This document shows positions 1-5,721 of a DNA stretch of 6,255 nucleotides, piece after piece. The DNA comes from CAZUZD01 sp964624465. Its GTDB lineage: Bacteria; Planctomycetota; Planctomycetia; Isosphaerales; Isosphaeraceae. Position numbers and translations under genes: made by a program. Under the pieces are notes generated by a model, which worked only from the letters and a program-made list of their open reading frames with translations, had not been told where the DNA came from and did not search any database. The stretch covers positions 1 to 6,255 of the forward strand of contig CAZUZD010000352.1 of NCBI GenBank assembly GCA_964624465.1, in the 5' to 3' direction. How positions within the stretch are numbered: the stretch's first letter is position 1; every line of letters starts with the position of its first letter.

Positions 1-1530
1 GGTGGGAATCTCCATCGCCTGGGTGAGGGCTTCGAAGATCTGGTCGGCCCGCAGCCGGCTCGGGCAGATGGCGGCGAAGGTGGTGCGGCCGGCCTTGGCG
101 TCGGTGGAGCGGAACTGGCGCTGGTAGGCCTCGGTGTTCAGGATCGTGCGGTAGAGCCAGCGCACGTCGTGGCCGCTGCGGACGAAGGCGTCGGCCAGGG
201 CGTCGAACAGGGCGGGCAGGTGCACGTCGCGGGTCGGGCCCAGGTCGTCGATCGGGTTGACGAACCCCTCGCCGAGGAGCGTGCTCCAGACCCGGTTGAC
301 GAAGGCGCGGGCGAAGTACGGGTTGTCGGACCCGGTGACGTACGACGCCGCCAGCGCGTGCCGCTCGCGGGCGTTCAGGCCCTCGGGCGGGGTCGCGCCG
401 CTCTCGTCGGCCAGGAAGAACTTCGGCGTGACCGGGGTCGACACCTTGGGGTCCTTCAGGTCGGGCATGGTGTAGCGCACCTTGCCGGGCCGGACGAAGA
501 CGGCCAGGCCGGTGGGCCGGGGGCGCGGCTGGCCCTCGACGGCCTCGTAGGTCGGGCGGGCGGCGACGCCGGCGAAGAAGGCGGCGAACTCGTGGAACTG
601 CTCGCGCTTCCAGGGCTCGGTGAAGTGATCGTGGCACTGGGCGCACTGGATCTGCACGCCCAGGAAGACCCGCGAGACCTCGCCGGCGACCTCGACCTCC
701 TTGGCCTCGTGCGCCGCCTGGAGCACGACGGCCCCCTTCTCGACGTTGCTGCCGGTCTCGGTGATCAGGGCGCGGGCGATCTCGTCCCAGGGGCGGTTGG
801 CGGCGAACTGCTCGGCCAGCCAGGTCTCGAGGGTGTCGTAGTGGATCAGGTTGCGGCGCTCGGAGGTGGCGCGGAAGGCGATCACGTCGCGCCAGTACCG
901 GGCCCAGTTGCGGGCCGTCGCCTCGTCGGCCAGGAGCTGGTCGATCAGGTGGGCGCGCTTGCGGGGGTCCTTGTCGGTGACGAAGCCGCGGAGCTGCTCG
1001 GGGGTGGGCGGCTTGCCAAGCAGGTCGAGGAAGAGCCGGCGGGCGAACTCGGCGTCGTTGGAGGGCCGCGCCGGGGCGACCTTCTGCTCGGCCAGCCAGG
1101 CGTCGATCTGCTGGTCGATCTGGCGCGGGGTCAGCTCGGTCGCGGCCGGGGCCGGCGGGGCCGGGCGTCCCAGGCGTTCGAGCAGGGCGGCGAGCTTCGC
1201 CTGCGCCCGGGCGTCGGTCGCGGCCTGCTCCTCGGCGCGGGCGGCCTCGTCGAGCCTCTCGGTCCGCTTCAGCTTCTGCTTCGCCTTGGCGGCGTTCGCC
1301 TTCTGGATCTGCTTCGCCTTCGCCGGGTCCTCGGCGGCGAGCTTCGCCATGGCGGCCTTCTTGCCCGCCTGGCCCTTGCCGGCGGGGGCATCGGCCGGGG
1401 CCTTGGCGGCCGGCGGCGGCGGGGTGTCGTCGGCGCGGGTGCTGGGGCCGATCAGCCCGAGGCCGGCCAGCAGGGTGGCCAGGGCGCCGGGCAGCAGGGC
1501 GACGGGTCGGGAGAGCCGGGGGCGTGCCAT
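1..1530 (-). CDS. DUF1549/DUF1553 domain exported protein with CxxCH motif (C-terminus beyond window)
   Basis: The minus frame is open from ATG at 1530 to base 1 (510 codons, no stop), so the C-terminus is missing. Residues 1-33 form a signal peptide: a basic start (MARPRLSR), a hydrophobic stretch to about 28, and a likely cut after STRA before DD. Residues about 38-115 are a low-complexity, lysine/alanine/glutamate-rich stalk. DUF1549 starts near residue 136 (RQIDQQIDAWLAEQ) and holds the hallmark IQCAQCHDHF, with Cys296, Cys299 and His300 forming a CxxCH. DUF1553 begins near residue 390, with NPYFARAFVNRVW at 403-415 and GEGFVNPIDDLGP after it. About half of that domain is lost past the edge. 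These proteins are abundant in Planctomycetes, often beside a DUF1501 gene, and have no firmly assigned reaction. CxxCH could attach heme c, but that is unproven. Unlike many relatives, it has no separate N-terminal cytochrome domain. A GAGG lies 11 bases before the start. TMEM14 lies 142 bp upstream in the same direction. Confidence 0.93.
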   Translation of the reverse strand, partial: MARPRLSRPVALLPGALATLLAGLGLIGPSTRADDTPPPPAAKAPADAPAGKGQAGKKAAMAKLAAEDPAKAKQIQKANAAKAKQKLKRTERLDEAARAEEQAATDARAQAKLAALLERLGRPAPPAPAATELTPRQIDQQIDAWLAEQKVAPARPSNDAEFARRLFLDLLGKPPTPEQLRGFVTDKDPRKRAHLIDQLLADEATARNWARYWRDVIAFRATSERRNLIHYDTLETWLAEQFAANRPWDEIARALITETGSNVEKGAVVLQAAHEAKEVEVAGEVSRVFLGVQIQCAQCHDHFTEPWKREQFHEFAAFFAGVAARPTYEAVEGQPRPRPTGLAVFVRPGKVRYTMPDLKDPKVSTPVTPKFFLADESGATPPEGLNARERHALAASYVTGSDNPYFARAFVNRVWSTLLGEGFVNPIDDLGPTRDVHLPALFDALADAFVRSGHDVRWLYRTILNTEAYQRQFRSTDAKAGRTTFAAICPSRLRADQIFEALTQAMEIPT

Positions 1531-1672
1531 GCCGTTGCCATCCTCGGGGGATCCAGGGGCGACCAGGTCACTCGGCCGCGGGGGCCGCGTGCGTCCAGGG
1601 GATGAAACCCCGAGGCCGGCCCCCGGTGTCGCCCCTTCCCCGATTTTTCGCCGGGCCGGGCCGGGCCCGGGC
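1531..1672. other. Spacer between the TMEM14 and DUF1549 genes
   Basis: These 142 bp separate two genes on the minus strand. I see no convincing promoter here, so the DUF1549 gene may be read through from the TMEM14 promoter. The part next to the TMEM14 stop (1651-1672) contains three tandem CCGGG units and a following CCCGGG, which can fold on either strand. The five-base run beside it (1644-1648) reads as A, not T, in the minus transcript, so it does not make a classical intrinsic terminator for TMEM14. Confidence 0.5.
1651..1672. repeat. CCGGG tandem tract with self-complementary end
   Basis: Three perfect head-to-tail copies of CCGGG (1651-1665) are followed by CCCGGGC. On the minus strand CCGGGCC can pair with GGCCCGG across a six-base loop. 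The tract lies directly after the TMEM14 stop codon. It may slow or end transcription through structure alone, but it lacks a downstream U-tract. Confidence 0.4.
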
Positions 1673-1999
1673 TCAGGCCGGCGTGGTCGAGACCAGGAAC
1701 ATGACGATCAGGACGACCAGGCTCAGGATCGCCAGCAGGCCGCTGGGCATGAACTTCGGCTTCAGGGCGTAGCGGTAGCCGAACACCACGGTCATCACCA
1801 GCGCCAGCAGCATCCCCAGGGTCCGGCCCAGCTCGGGGTTGGCCGCCAGGGTGACCAGCGCCACCACGGCCAGCACGGCGCTGATCAGGCCCGCGGTCAG
1901 CGACGGCCGGCTGCCGGCCTTGACGAACCCCATGATGCCGCCGCCGGCCAGCAGCAGCGCGTAGATCCCCAGGACGACCTGGCCGATGGTGATGTGCAT
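1673..1999 (-). CDS. TMEM14 (UPF0136) family small membrane protein
   Basis: This 108-residue protein is almost wholly hydrophobic, with four predicted membrane helices at about 4-26, 33-53, 59-77 and 85-104. It carries the family signature: glycines 19-21 and 24 in helix 1, then K27-A28-G29-S30-x-x-S33-L34 in the loop, and K82-F83-M84-P85-x-G87-L88 before helix 4. Length and topology fit Tmemb_14 proteins of bacteria, plants and animals. The family's biochemical role in bacteria is not established. Animal TMEM14C is linked to porphyrin movement in mitochondria and plant FAX proteins to fatty-acid export, but neither should be carried over here without evidence. The ATG at 1999 is the only start that keeps helix 1 intact without adding a charged, proline-rich leader. 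The ribosome site is weak (GAGG about 12 bases upstream). It is divergent from the SOUL gene and probably leads a transcript that may include the DUF1549 gene. Confidence 0.88.
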   Translation of the reverse strand: MHITIGQVVLGIYALLLAGGGIMGFVKAGSRPSLTAGLISAVLAVVALVTLAANPELGRTLGMLLALVMTVVFGYRYALKPKFMPSGLLAILSLVVLIVMFLVSTTPA

Positions 2000-2109
2000 G
2001 GCGACGACGGGCCTCGGAGAGGAAGGACGGGGCAGGGCGGCCGGGCCGAAATCCGGGAATGGCCAGGGGTTCGGGTCGGACGCCCGGGGGCGGGCGTGCC
2101 CCCGGCTCC

Positions 2110-2138
2110 ACTCTAGGAGGCGCGTCGGATCGCGTCAA
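2110..2138 (-). promoter_or_regulatory. Sigma70-like promoter for the TMEM14 gene
   Basis: Read on the minus strand, TTGACG (2138-2133; 5 of 6 to TTGACA) and TAGAGT (2115-2110; 4 of 6 to TATAAT) are separated by exactly 17 bp. The start of transcription would fall near 2103, giving a leader of about 100 bases to the ATG at 1999. The sites lie in the locally AT-richer part of a very GC-rich intergenic region. This is assigned by pattern only. Confidence 0.5.
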
Positions 2139-2166
2139 CGCTCCGGGCCCAGGGGAACGGGCGTTG
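2136..2166. promoter_or_regulatory. Inverted repeat between divergent promoters (possible operator)
   Basis: CAACGC (2136-2141) and GCGTTG (2161-2166) form a perfect 6-bp dyad with 19 bp between the arms. Its centre near 2151 lies close to the midpoint between the two divergent -35 elements, and its left arm overlaps the minus-strand -35. A regulator bound here could act on both genes. The arms are short, so chance is a real alternative. Confidence 0.25.
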
Positions 2167-2168
2167 CC

Positions 2169-2196
2169 TTGACGAATCGCAGCGATCGCCTAGATC
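2169..2196 (+). promoter_or_regulatory. Sigma70-like promoter for the SOUL gene
   Basis: TTGACG (2169-2174; 5 of 6 to consensus) is followed after 16 bp by TAGATC (2191-2196; only 3 of 6). Transcription would begin near 2203, giving a leader of about 70 bases to the ATG at 2273. The heptamer CGAATCG occurs at 2173-2179 and again at 2206-2212, bracketing the promoter at a 33-bp period. The palindrome GCGATCGC lies in the spacer. The -35 is good and the -10 is weak. Confidence 0.4.
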
Positions 2197-2272
2197 AACT
2201 TGCATCGAATCGTGGTGGTTCCATCACGTGCCCGTCCCAACCCCCATGCCGATGGATCGGAGCGCAACGCCC

Positions 2273-2959
2273 ATGCGACCCCGCACCCTGGCCGCCCTGC
2301 TGCTGGCCGTCCTGCCCGCGTCATCGACCGTCCTGGCCCAGGACCCGGAGCCGAAGGCCCGGCCCGCCGTCGAGCCCAAGGCCGCCGACGGCGACGCCCC
2401 GCTGCCCGTCGGCTTCCCCGACGGCACGAAGCCCGGCGTCATCGAGGTCAAGGCGTACCCCGCCTACCGCAGCGCCATGGCCAAGGGCAAGGGGATGTCG
2501 ATGGGCTCGGGCAACATGCTCTTCTGGGCCCTGTTCCAGCACATCCAGCGCAACGACGTGGCGATGACCGCGCCGGTGATCAACACGTATCCCGACGCCG
2601 AGATGATCGAGAAGCCGAACGCCAGGGGCGAGGTCTCGATGGAGTTCCTCTACCAGCGTCCCGACCAGGGCAAGCCCGGCCCCGACGGCCGGCTCGTCGA
2701 GGTGGTCGACCACCCGGCCGGCCAGTACGTCTGCCTGGGGTTCCAGGGAAACATGGGCGACACCGACATGCGCCAGGGCGTCGCGAAGCTCCAGGCCTGG
2801 CTCGACGAGCACAAGGGCGAGTGGGTCGCCGACGGCCCCCCGCGCCGCCTGGGCTACCACGGCCCCGGCACCCCCGTCGCCCGCCGCCTCTGGGAGGTCC
2901 AGCTCCCCATCAAGCCCGCCAGCGCCGCCGCCGCCCCGGCCCCGGCCGAGGGGAAGTGA
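2273..2959 (+). CDS. Exported SOUL-family heme-binding protein
   Basis: From ATG 2273 this is a 228-residue protein. Residues 1-22 are a signal peptide (MRPRTLAALLLAVLPASSTVLA, cut before QD), so the mature protein should be periplasmic or outside the cell. After a proline/alanine linker, the SOUL domain spans about 55-215. It includes VIEVKAYPAYRSA at 56-68, the strongly diagnostic LFQHIQRNDVAMTAPVI at 87-103, and GDTDMRQGVAKLQAWLDEH in the second half. SOUL/HBP proteins bind heme or other tetrapyrroles in animals and plants. The ligand of bacterial members is mostly untested. The C-terminus is a low-complexity alanine/proline tail. The same frame reaches back to a GTG at 2228, but ATG 2273 puts the signal peptide at the N-terminus and has GGAG (2259-2262) ten bases before it. 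It is divergent from TMEM14 and 137 bp upstream of the lipid kinase. Confidence 0.87.
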   Translation: MRPRTLAALLLAVLPASSTVLAQDPEPKARPAVEPKAADGDAPLPVGFPDGTKPGVIEVKAYPAYRSAMAKGKGMSMGSGNMLFWALFQHIQRNDVAMTAPVINTYPDAEMIEKPNARGEVSMEFLYQRPDQGKPGPDGRLVEVVDHPAGQYVCLGFQGNMGDTDMRQGVAKLQAWLDEHKGEWVADGPPRRLGYHGPGTPVARRLWEVQLPIKPASAAAAPAPAEGK

Positions 2960-2963
2960 CCGG

Positions 2964-2985
2964 CCACCGGCCCGGGTCCCGGTGG
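2964..2985 (+). terminator. Hairpin after the SOUL gene
   Basis: CCACCGG (2964-2970) and CCGGTGG (2979-2985) form a perfect 7-bp stem with an 8-base loop, starting 5 bases after the SOUL stop codon. No T-run follows, so it is at best a U-less terminator or a 3' stabilising structure. Confidence 0.3.
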
Positions 2986-3023
2986 GTGGGCTCCGCTCCG
3001 CTCCTCGGCCCGCCGCAAACCCG

Positions 3024-3052
3024 TTGCCCGGCCGCGGCCGTTCCGGTAGCTA
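3024..3052 (+). promoter_or_regulatory. Weak promoter candidate for the lipid kinase gene
   Basis: TTGCCC (3024-3029; 4 of 6 to the -35 consensus) is followed after 17 bp by TAGCTA (3047-3052; poor fit to the -10). This is the only AT-richer island between the SOUL and kinase genes. A perfect 12-bp palindrome, CGGCCGCGGCCG (3029-3040), fills most of the spacer. Read-through from the SOUL promoter is an equally likely source of transcript. Confidence 0.22.
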
Positions 3053-3096
3053 AGGGTCTCCCCTGATGGCGCCGGGGCGGGGCGGGCCGTGCCGCG

Positions 3097-4116
3097 GTGA
3101 GTGAGGGCGCGGGTCCGAATCGAGCCGGGCGGCTCTGGGAGCGGATGGGCGTGGAGCGGTCCGCGGACGAGCAGGCGGCCCCCACGGCCACCGATCAGGA
3201 CCCGTCCCGACCCTGGGTCGGGGTCGCGGCGAACGCGTTCTCGGGCATGGGCTCGGGGCGCAAGGCGGTCGAGCGGCTGCGGGCCGCGCTCCAGCGGCAC
3301 GGGCTGGCGACCCGGGTGGCCTGGACGGTGCCCGAGCGCGGGGCGCTGGTGGCGGAGGCCGGCGGCGATCCGCTCTGCCGCGGCCTGGTGGCCGCCGGCG
3401 GCGACGGCACGGTGGCGGCGCTGATCAACGAGCGGCCGACGGTGCCGATCACCGTGCTGCCGGCTGGGACCGAGAACCTCTTCGCGCGGCACTTCGGCCT
3501 GGGCCGCCGCCCCGAGGCGCTGGCCGAGGCGATCGTCGCCGGCCGGCGGCAGCGGATCGACCTGGGGAGCGTCGCCGGCCGCCGGTTCGCGCTCATGGCC
3601 GGCCTGGGCTTCGACGCCGACGTGGTTACGCGGCACCACTCGGCGCGGGCACGCGGCGGCCGGCTCCGCACGACGCATCGCGCGGCCTACGTCGAGCCGG
3701 TGCTCCGCGCCAGCGTCCTGTACCGGTTCCCGCCGCTGACCGTCACGGTCGAGACGCCGACGGGGCCCGAGACGCTCGTCGGCACGACCGTGTTCCTGTT
3801 CAACCTGCCCCGCTACGCGCTCGGGCTGCCGATCGCGCCGTCGGCCCGCGCCGACGACGGGCTGCTCGACGTGATCGTCTTCCGCGACCCCGGGCCGTTC
3901 CGGGCGCTGCACTACCTCTGGCTGGTGTTCCGGGGCCAGCACCTGCACCGCGGCGGCGTCGAGCACCGGCTCGCGACCCGCGTCACCGTGCGGTCGCCCG
4001 AGCCGGTGCCCGTGCAGCTCGACGGCGACCCCGGCGGCACCCTGCCGGGCGCCGACGCCGAGTGGGTCGCCGAGGTCGAGCCAGGGGCCGTCGAGGTCAT
4101 CGTCCCGCCGTCGTGA
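3097..4116 (+). CDS. Diacylglycerol/lipid kinase family protein (YegS/DgkB-like)
   Basis: This 339-residue soluble protein has no signal peptide. Such enzymes transfer phosphate from ATP to a lipid hydroxyl (diacylglycerol, sphingoid base or similar) at the inner face of the membrane. The catalytic domain runs from about 40 to 165: VGVAANAFSGMGSGRKA at 41-57 matches the N-x-x-SGxGxG loop, GGDGT is at 101-105, and LPAGTENLFARHFGL at 121-135 matches the L-P-x-G-T-x-N loop. The C-terminal beta-sandwich holds GLGFDADV, DDGLLDVIVF at 253-262 and QLDGD at 307-311. All expected nucleotide and metal motifs are present, so it should be active; the exact lipid cannot be read from sequence. The start is uncertain. 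GTG 3097 is the longest choice. ATG 3145 has a ribosome site too close, while GTG 3151 has GGGAG nine bases upstream and still precedes the domain. The 3' end meets the lactonase gene tail-to-tail. Confidence 0.88.
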   Translation: MSEGAGPNRAGRLWERMGVERSADEQAAPTATDQDPSRPWVGVAANAFSGMGSGRKAVERLRAALQRHGLATRVAWTVPERGALVAEAGGDPLCRGLVAAGGDGTVAALINERPTVPITVLPAGTENLFARHFGLGRRPEALAEAIVAGRRQRIDLGSVAGRRFALMAGLGFDADVVTRHHSARARGGRLRTTHRAAYVEPVLRASVLYRFPPLTVTVETPTGPETLVGTTVFLFNLPRYALGLPIAPSARADDGLLDVIVFRDPGPFRALHYLWLVFRGQHLHRGGVEHRLATRVTVRSPEPVPVQLDGDPGGTLPGADAEWVAEVEPGAVEVIVPPS

Positions 4117-4127
4117 CGCGAAGCGGC

Positions 4128-5429
4128 TCACGCCGGCGGCTTCGGCTCCAGGAAGACCACGCACGACGGGTTGCCCACGGCGGCGTACTGGCCGGTGAAG
4201 TTCAGGGCGCCGGTGGCGCGATCGACCCGGAAGATGGCGACGTTGTCCCCGCGCTGGTTGCAGCAGTAGAGGAACGTGCCGGTCGGGTCGAACTCGAAGC
4301 TGCGGGGATAGTTGCCGCGGGTCCACTCGTCGGCGACGTGCGTGAGCGTGCCATCAGGCCCGACGGCGAAGATGCCGATGCTGTCGTGCAGCCGGTTGCC
4401 GGCGTAGACGAACTTGCCGTCGGCCGAGACCAGCACCTCGGAGCAGAAGTTGCTGCCGGCGAAGTGCGGCGGCAGGGTCGAGATCGTCTGCCTGGGGGCG
4501 CCCAGGGTGCCATGGTCGGCGTCGTAGTCGAAGAGGACGAGGGTCGAGCCCTCCTCCTGGATCGAGTAGAACCAGCGGCCGTCGGGGTGGAAGGCGAAGT
4601 GCCGGGGGCCGTCGCCGGGGGGCAGGGCCACGGCGTGCGGCTCGTTGGGGGTGAGCACGCCGCGGGCGGCGTCGAACCGCCAGACGAAGATCCGGTCCAG
4701 GCCCAGGTCGACGTGCAGCACGAACCGGCCCGCCGGGTCGGTGGCGATCATGTGCGCGTGGGTCCGGTCGTGGCCGCTGAAGGCGAAGCTGCCCGCCGGG
4801 GCGTGCGGGGCGCGGGTCGGGCCGATCGGGCCGGCGTCGACCTTCACGTCGCTGGCCGGGCCGAGCTGGCCGTCGGCGAGGATCGGCAGCACGGCCACCG
4901 AGCCGCCGAAGTAGTTGGCCACGAACAGGAACTTGCCGGTCGGATGCAGGCTCACATACGTGGGGCCGGCGCCGCCCGAGGGCACGGTGTTCAGCAGGGT
5001 CAGGGCGCCGGTGATCCGGTCGACGGCGAAGGCGCTGACGGTCCCCTGCTTGGCGTCGCCGACGCGGTCGGTCTCGTTGGCCGAGTAGAGCCGGGTGCCG
5101 TCGGCGCTCAGGGCCAGGTGGCTGGGGCTGGTGCCCAGCTCGGTGACGCCCGCCGGCATCAACGCGCCGGTGCCGCGGTCGACCGTGAACCGGTGGATCC
5201 CCCGACCGTTGCCGGGCGGCAGATCGACCTGGGTCGGCAGCACGTCCGTCAGCGGCGAGCTGAACGTGCCCACGTAGGCGAACAGCGGCCCCTCGGCGGC
5301 GGCCGACGGGGTGGTGCCGGCGCCGGCGATCCGGGCGGCGGTCGCCAGGGGGGCCGCGCCGGCCAGGGCCAGGGTGGACTGGAGGAAGCCGCGGCGGGAC
5401 GCGGGGGCGGCGTCGGGTCGGGTGGTCAT
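4128..5429 (-). CDS. Tat-exported lactonase family beta-propeller protein
   Basis: From ATG 5429 this is a 433-residue protein. The N-terminus has a twin-arginine signal, SRRGFLQS at 11-18, followed by an alanine-rich hydrophobic stretch to about 37 and likely cleavage between about 30 and 45. The rest is a seven-bladed propeller of the lactonase family (PF10282, the YbhE/Pgl fold). It begins with FAYVGTFSSP from residue 50 and has repeated blade signatures such as SADGTRLYSANE, HPTGKFLFVANY, DPAGRFVLHVDL, HPDGRWFYSIQE, SADGKFVYAGNR and DPTGTFLYCCNQ. The conserved GHDRTHAHM lies at 219-227. Cytoplasmic relatives hydrolyse 6-phosphogluconolactone. An exported member is unlikely to meet that substrate, so a sugar lactone or related ester outside the cytoplasm is the better guess. 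The ribosome site is poor. The same frame runs far upstream to 6128, but that part lacks lactonase or export signals and is rejected. It converges on the lipid kinase with an 11-bp gap. Confidence 0.92.
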   Translation of the reverse strand: MTTRPDAAPASRRGFLQSTLALAGAAPLATAARIAGAGTTPSAAAEGPLFAYVGTFSSPLTDVLPTQVDLPPGNGRGIHRFTVDRGTGALMPAGVTELGTSPSHLALSADGTRLYSANETDRVGDAKQGTVSAFAVDRITGALTLLNTVPSGGAGPTYVSLHPTGKFLFVANYFGGSVAVLPILADGQLGPASDVKVDAGPIGPTRAPHAPAGSFAFSGHDRTHAHMIATDPAGRFVLHVDLGLDRIFVWRFDAARGVLTPNEPHAVALPPGDGPRHFAFHPDGRWFYSIQEEGSTLVLFDYDADHGTLGAPRQTISTLPPHFAGSNFCSEVLVSADGKFVYAGNRLHDSIGIFAVGPDGTLTHVADEWTRGNYPRSFEFDPTGTFLYCCNQRGDNVAIFRVDRATGALNFTGQYAAVGNPSCVVFLEPKPPA

Positions 5430-5465
5430 GGCGGGGGCCTGGCTCGGGTGGGGTGGGGCCGGTCG

Positions 5466-5479
5466 GAACGAGTTCGTTC
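5466..5479. promoter_or_regulatory. Inverted repeat GAACGA-GT-TCGTTC, possible operator
   Basis: A perfect 6-bp dyad with a 2-bp centre lies 37 bp upstream of the lactonase ATG. It is unusually AT-rich for this window, and its loop is too small for an RNA hairpin, which favours a protein-binding DNA site. If the lactonase promoter candidate is right, it sits about 30-40 bases into the transcript, where a repressor could block elongation. Confidence 0.35.
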
Positions 5480-5507
5480 GGGGTGGGCCGCGGGGATGCG
5501 GGCCGAG

Positions 5508-5524
5508 GGCCGCATTGTGCGGCC
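5508..5524. repeat. Inverted repeat GGCCGCA-TTG-TGCGGCC
   Basis: A perfect 7-bp dyad with a 3-bp centre. It covers the -10 element proposed for the lactonase promoter, so it could be either an operator or a structure near the transcript's 5' end. The GC-rich arms make chance occurrence more likely here than in balanced DNA. Confidence 0.35.
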
Positions 5525-5542
5525 GGCCGGCGCGGGGGGCAA
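5514..5542 (-). promoter_or_regulatory. Promoter candidate for the lactonase gene
   Basis: On the minus strand, TTGCCC (5542-5537; 4 of 6) and CACAAT (5519-5514; 4 of 6 to TATAAT) are separated by 17 bp. The transcript would start near 5507, with a leader of about 78 bases. Both elements are moderate. The support is correct spacing and a position in the only suitable stretch upstream of the gene. Confidence 0.35.
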
Positions 5543-5556
5543 GCGGCCGGCGCGGG
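5524..5556. repeat. Two 13-bp direct repeats, CGGCCGGCGCGGG
   Basis: Identical copies lie at 5524-5536 and 5544-5556, with a 20-bp period (about two turns of the helix). The 7 bases between them include the proposed lactonase -35 element. This arrangement suits a tandem activator or repressor site, but the sequence uses only G and C, so composition alone may explain it. Confidence 0.4.
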
Positions 5557-5590
5557 CCGGTCGGGCCGATCCCCCGCCCGGCAGCCGGCG

Positions 5591-5619
5591 TTGACCGGGG
5601 GGGGCCGTGGCGGTATCGT
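5591..5619 (+). promoter_or_regulatory. Sigma70-like promoter for the glycosyltransferase gene
   Basis: TTGACC (5591-5596; 5 of 6 to consensus) and TATCGT (5614-5619; 4 of 6) are separated by exactly 17 bp. Transcription would start near 5626, which gives a long leader of 160-225 bases depending on the start codon. The spacer contains an eight-G run (5597-5604). Confidence 0.45.
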
Positions 5620-5692
5620 CCGGCCTCGTCGGCAGATCGCTCGCAACCATCGGCAGGCGCTCGCGCGTCGGGCGGTCGGCCGAGCGGCGGCC

Positions 5693-5721
5693 CGGCCGGG
5701 GTGCCTGGCAATGCCCGGCCG
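5693..5721 (+). other. Leader hairpin upstream of the glycosyltransferase
   Basis: CGGCCGGG (5693-5700) and CCCGGCCG (5714-5721) form a perfect 8-bp stem with a 13-base loop. It lies inside the predicted long leader of the glycosyltransferase transcript. There is no T-run after it. I do not recognise it as any known riboswitch or leader family. Confidence 0.25.

Noticed and set aside
169..1605. Long plus-strand open frame opposite the DUF1549 gene
   Set aside because: Its translation is a G/R/L/V-rich composition with no domain, typical of the reverse strand of a GC-rich gene. The minus frame gives clear DUF1549/DUF1553 motifs and a signal peptide.
1644..1672. Intrinsic terminator between the TMEM14 and DUF1549 genes
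   Set aside because: The GC hairpin is there, but the adjacent five-base run reads as A in the minus transcript, and on the plus strand the T-run precedes rather than follows the stem.
1452..2138. Minus-strand frame spanning the TMEM14 gene in another phase
   Set aside because: It gives an arginine/proline-rich product without domain. The TMEM14 frame has family signatures and four hydrophobic helices.
2228..2272. GTG 2228 as start of the SOUL protein
   Set aside because: It would add 15 residues (MPVPTPMPMDRSATP) before the signal peptide. ATG 2273 has a ribosome site and places the export signal first.
3065..3101. Twelve-codon upstream open frame (ATG 3065) overlapping the kinase start region
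   Set aside because: It has no ribosome site of note and ordinary composition, so nothing supports translation or regulatory use.
2854..4326. Long minus-strand open frame opposite the lipid kinase
   Set aside because: It has only arginine/proline/glycine-rich sequence with no motif, while the plus frame encodes all the kinase motifs.
4062..5594. Long plus-strand open frame opposite the lactonase
   Set aside because: It is GC-driven antisense of the propeller gene. Its apparent repeats are mirror copies of the propeller blades.
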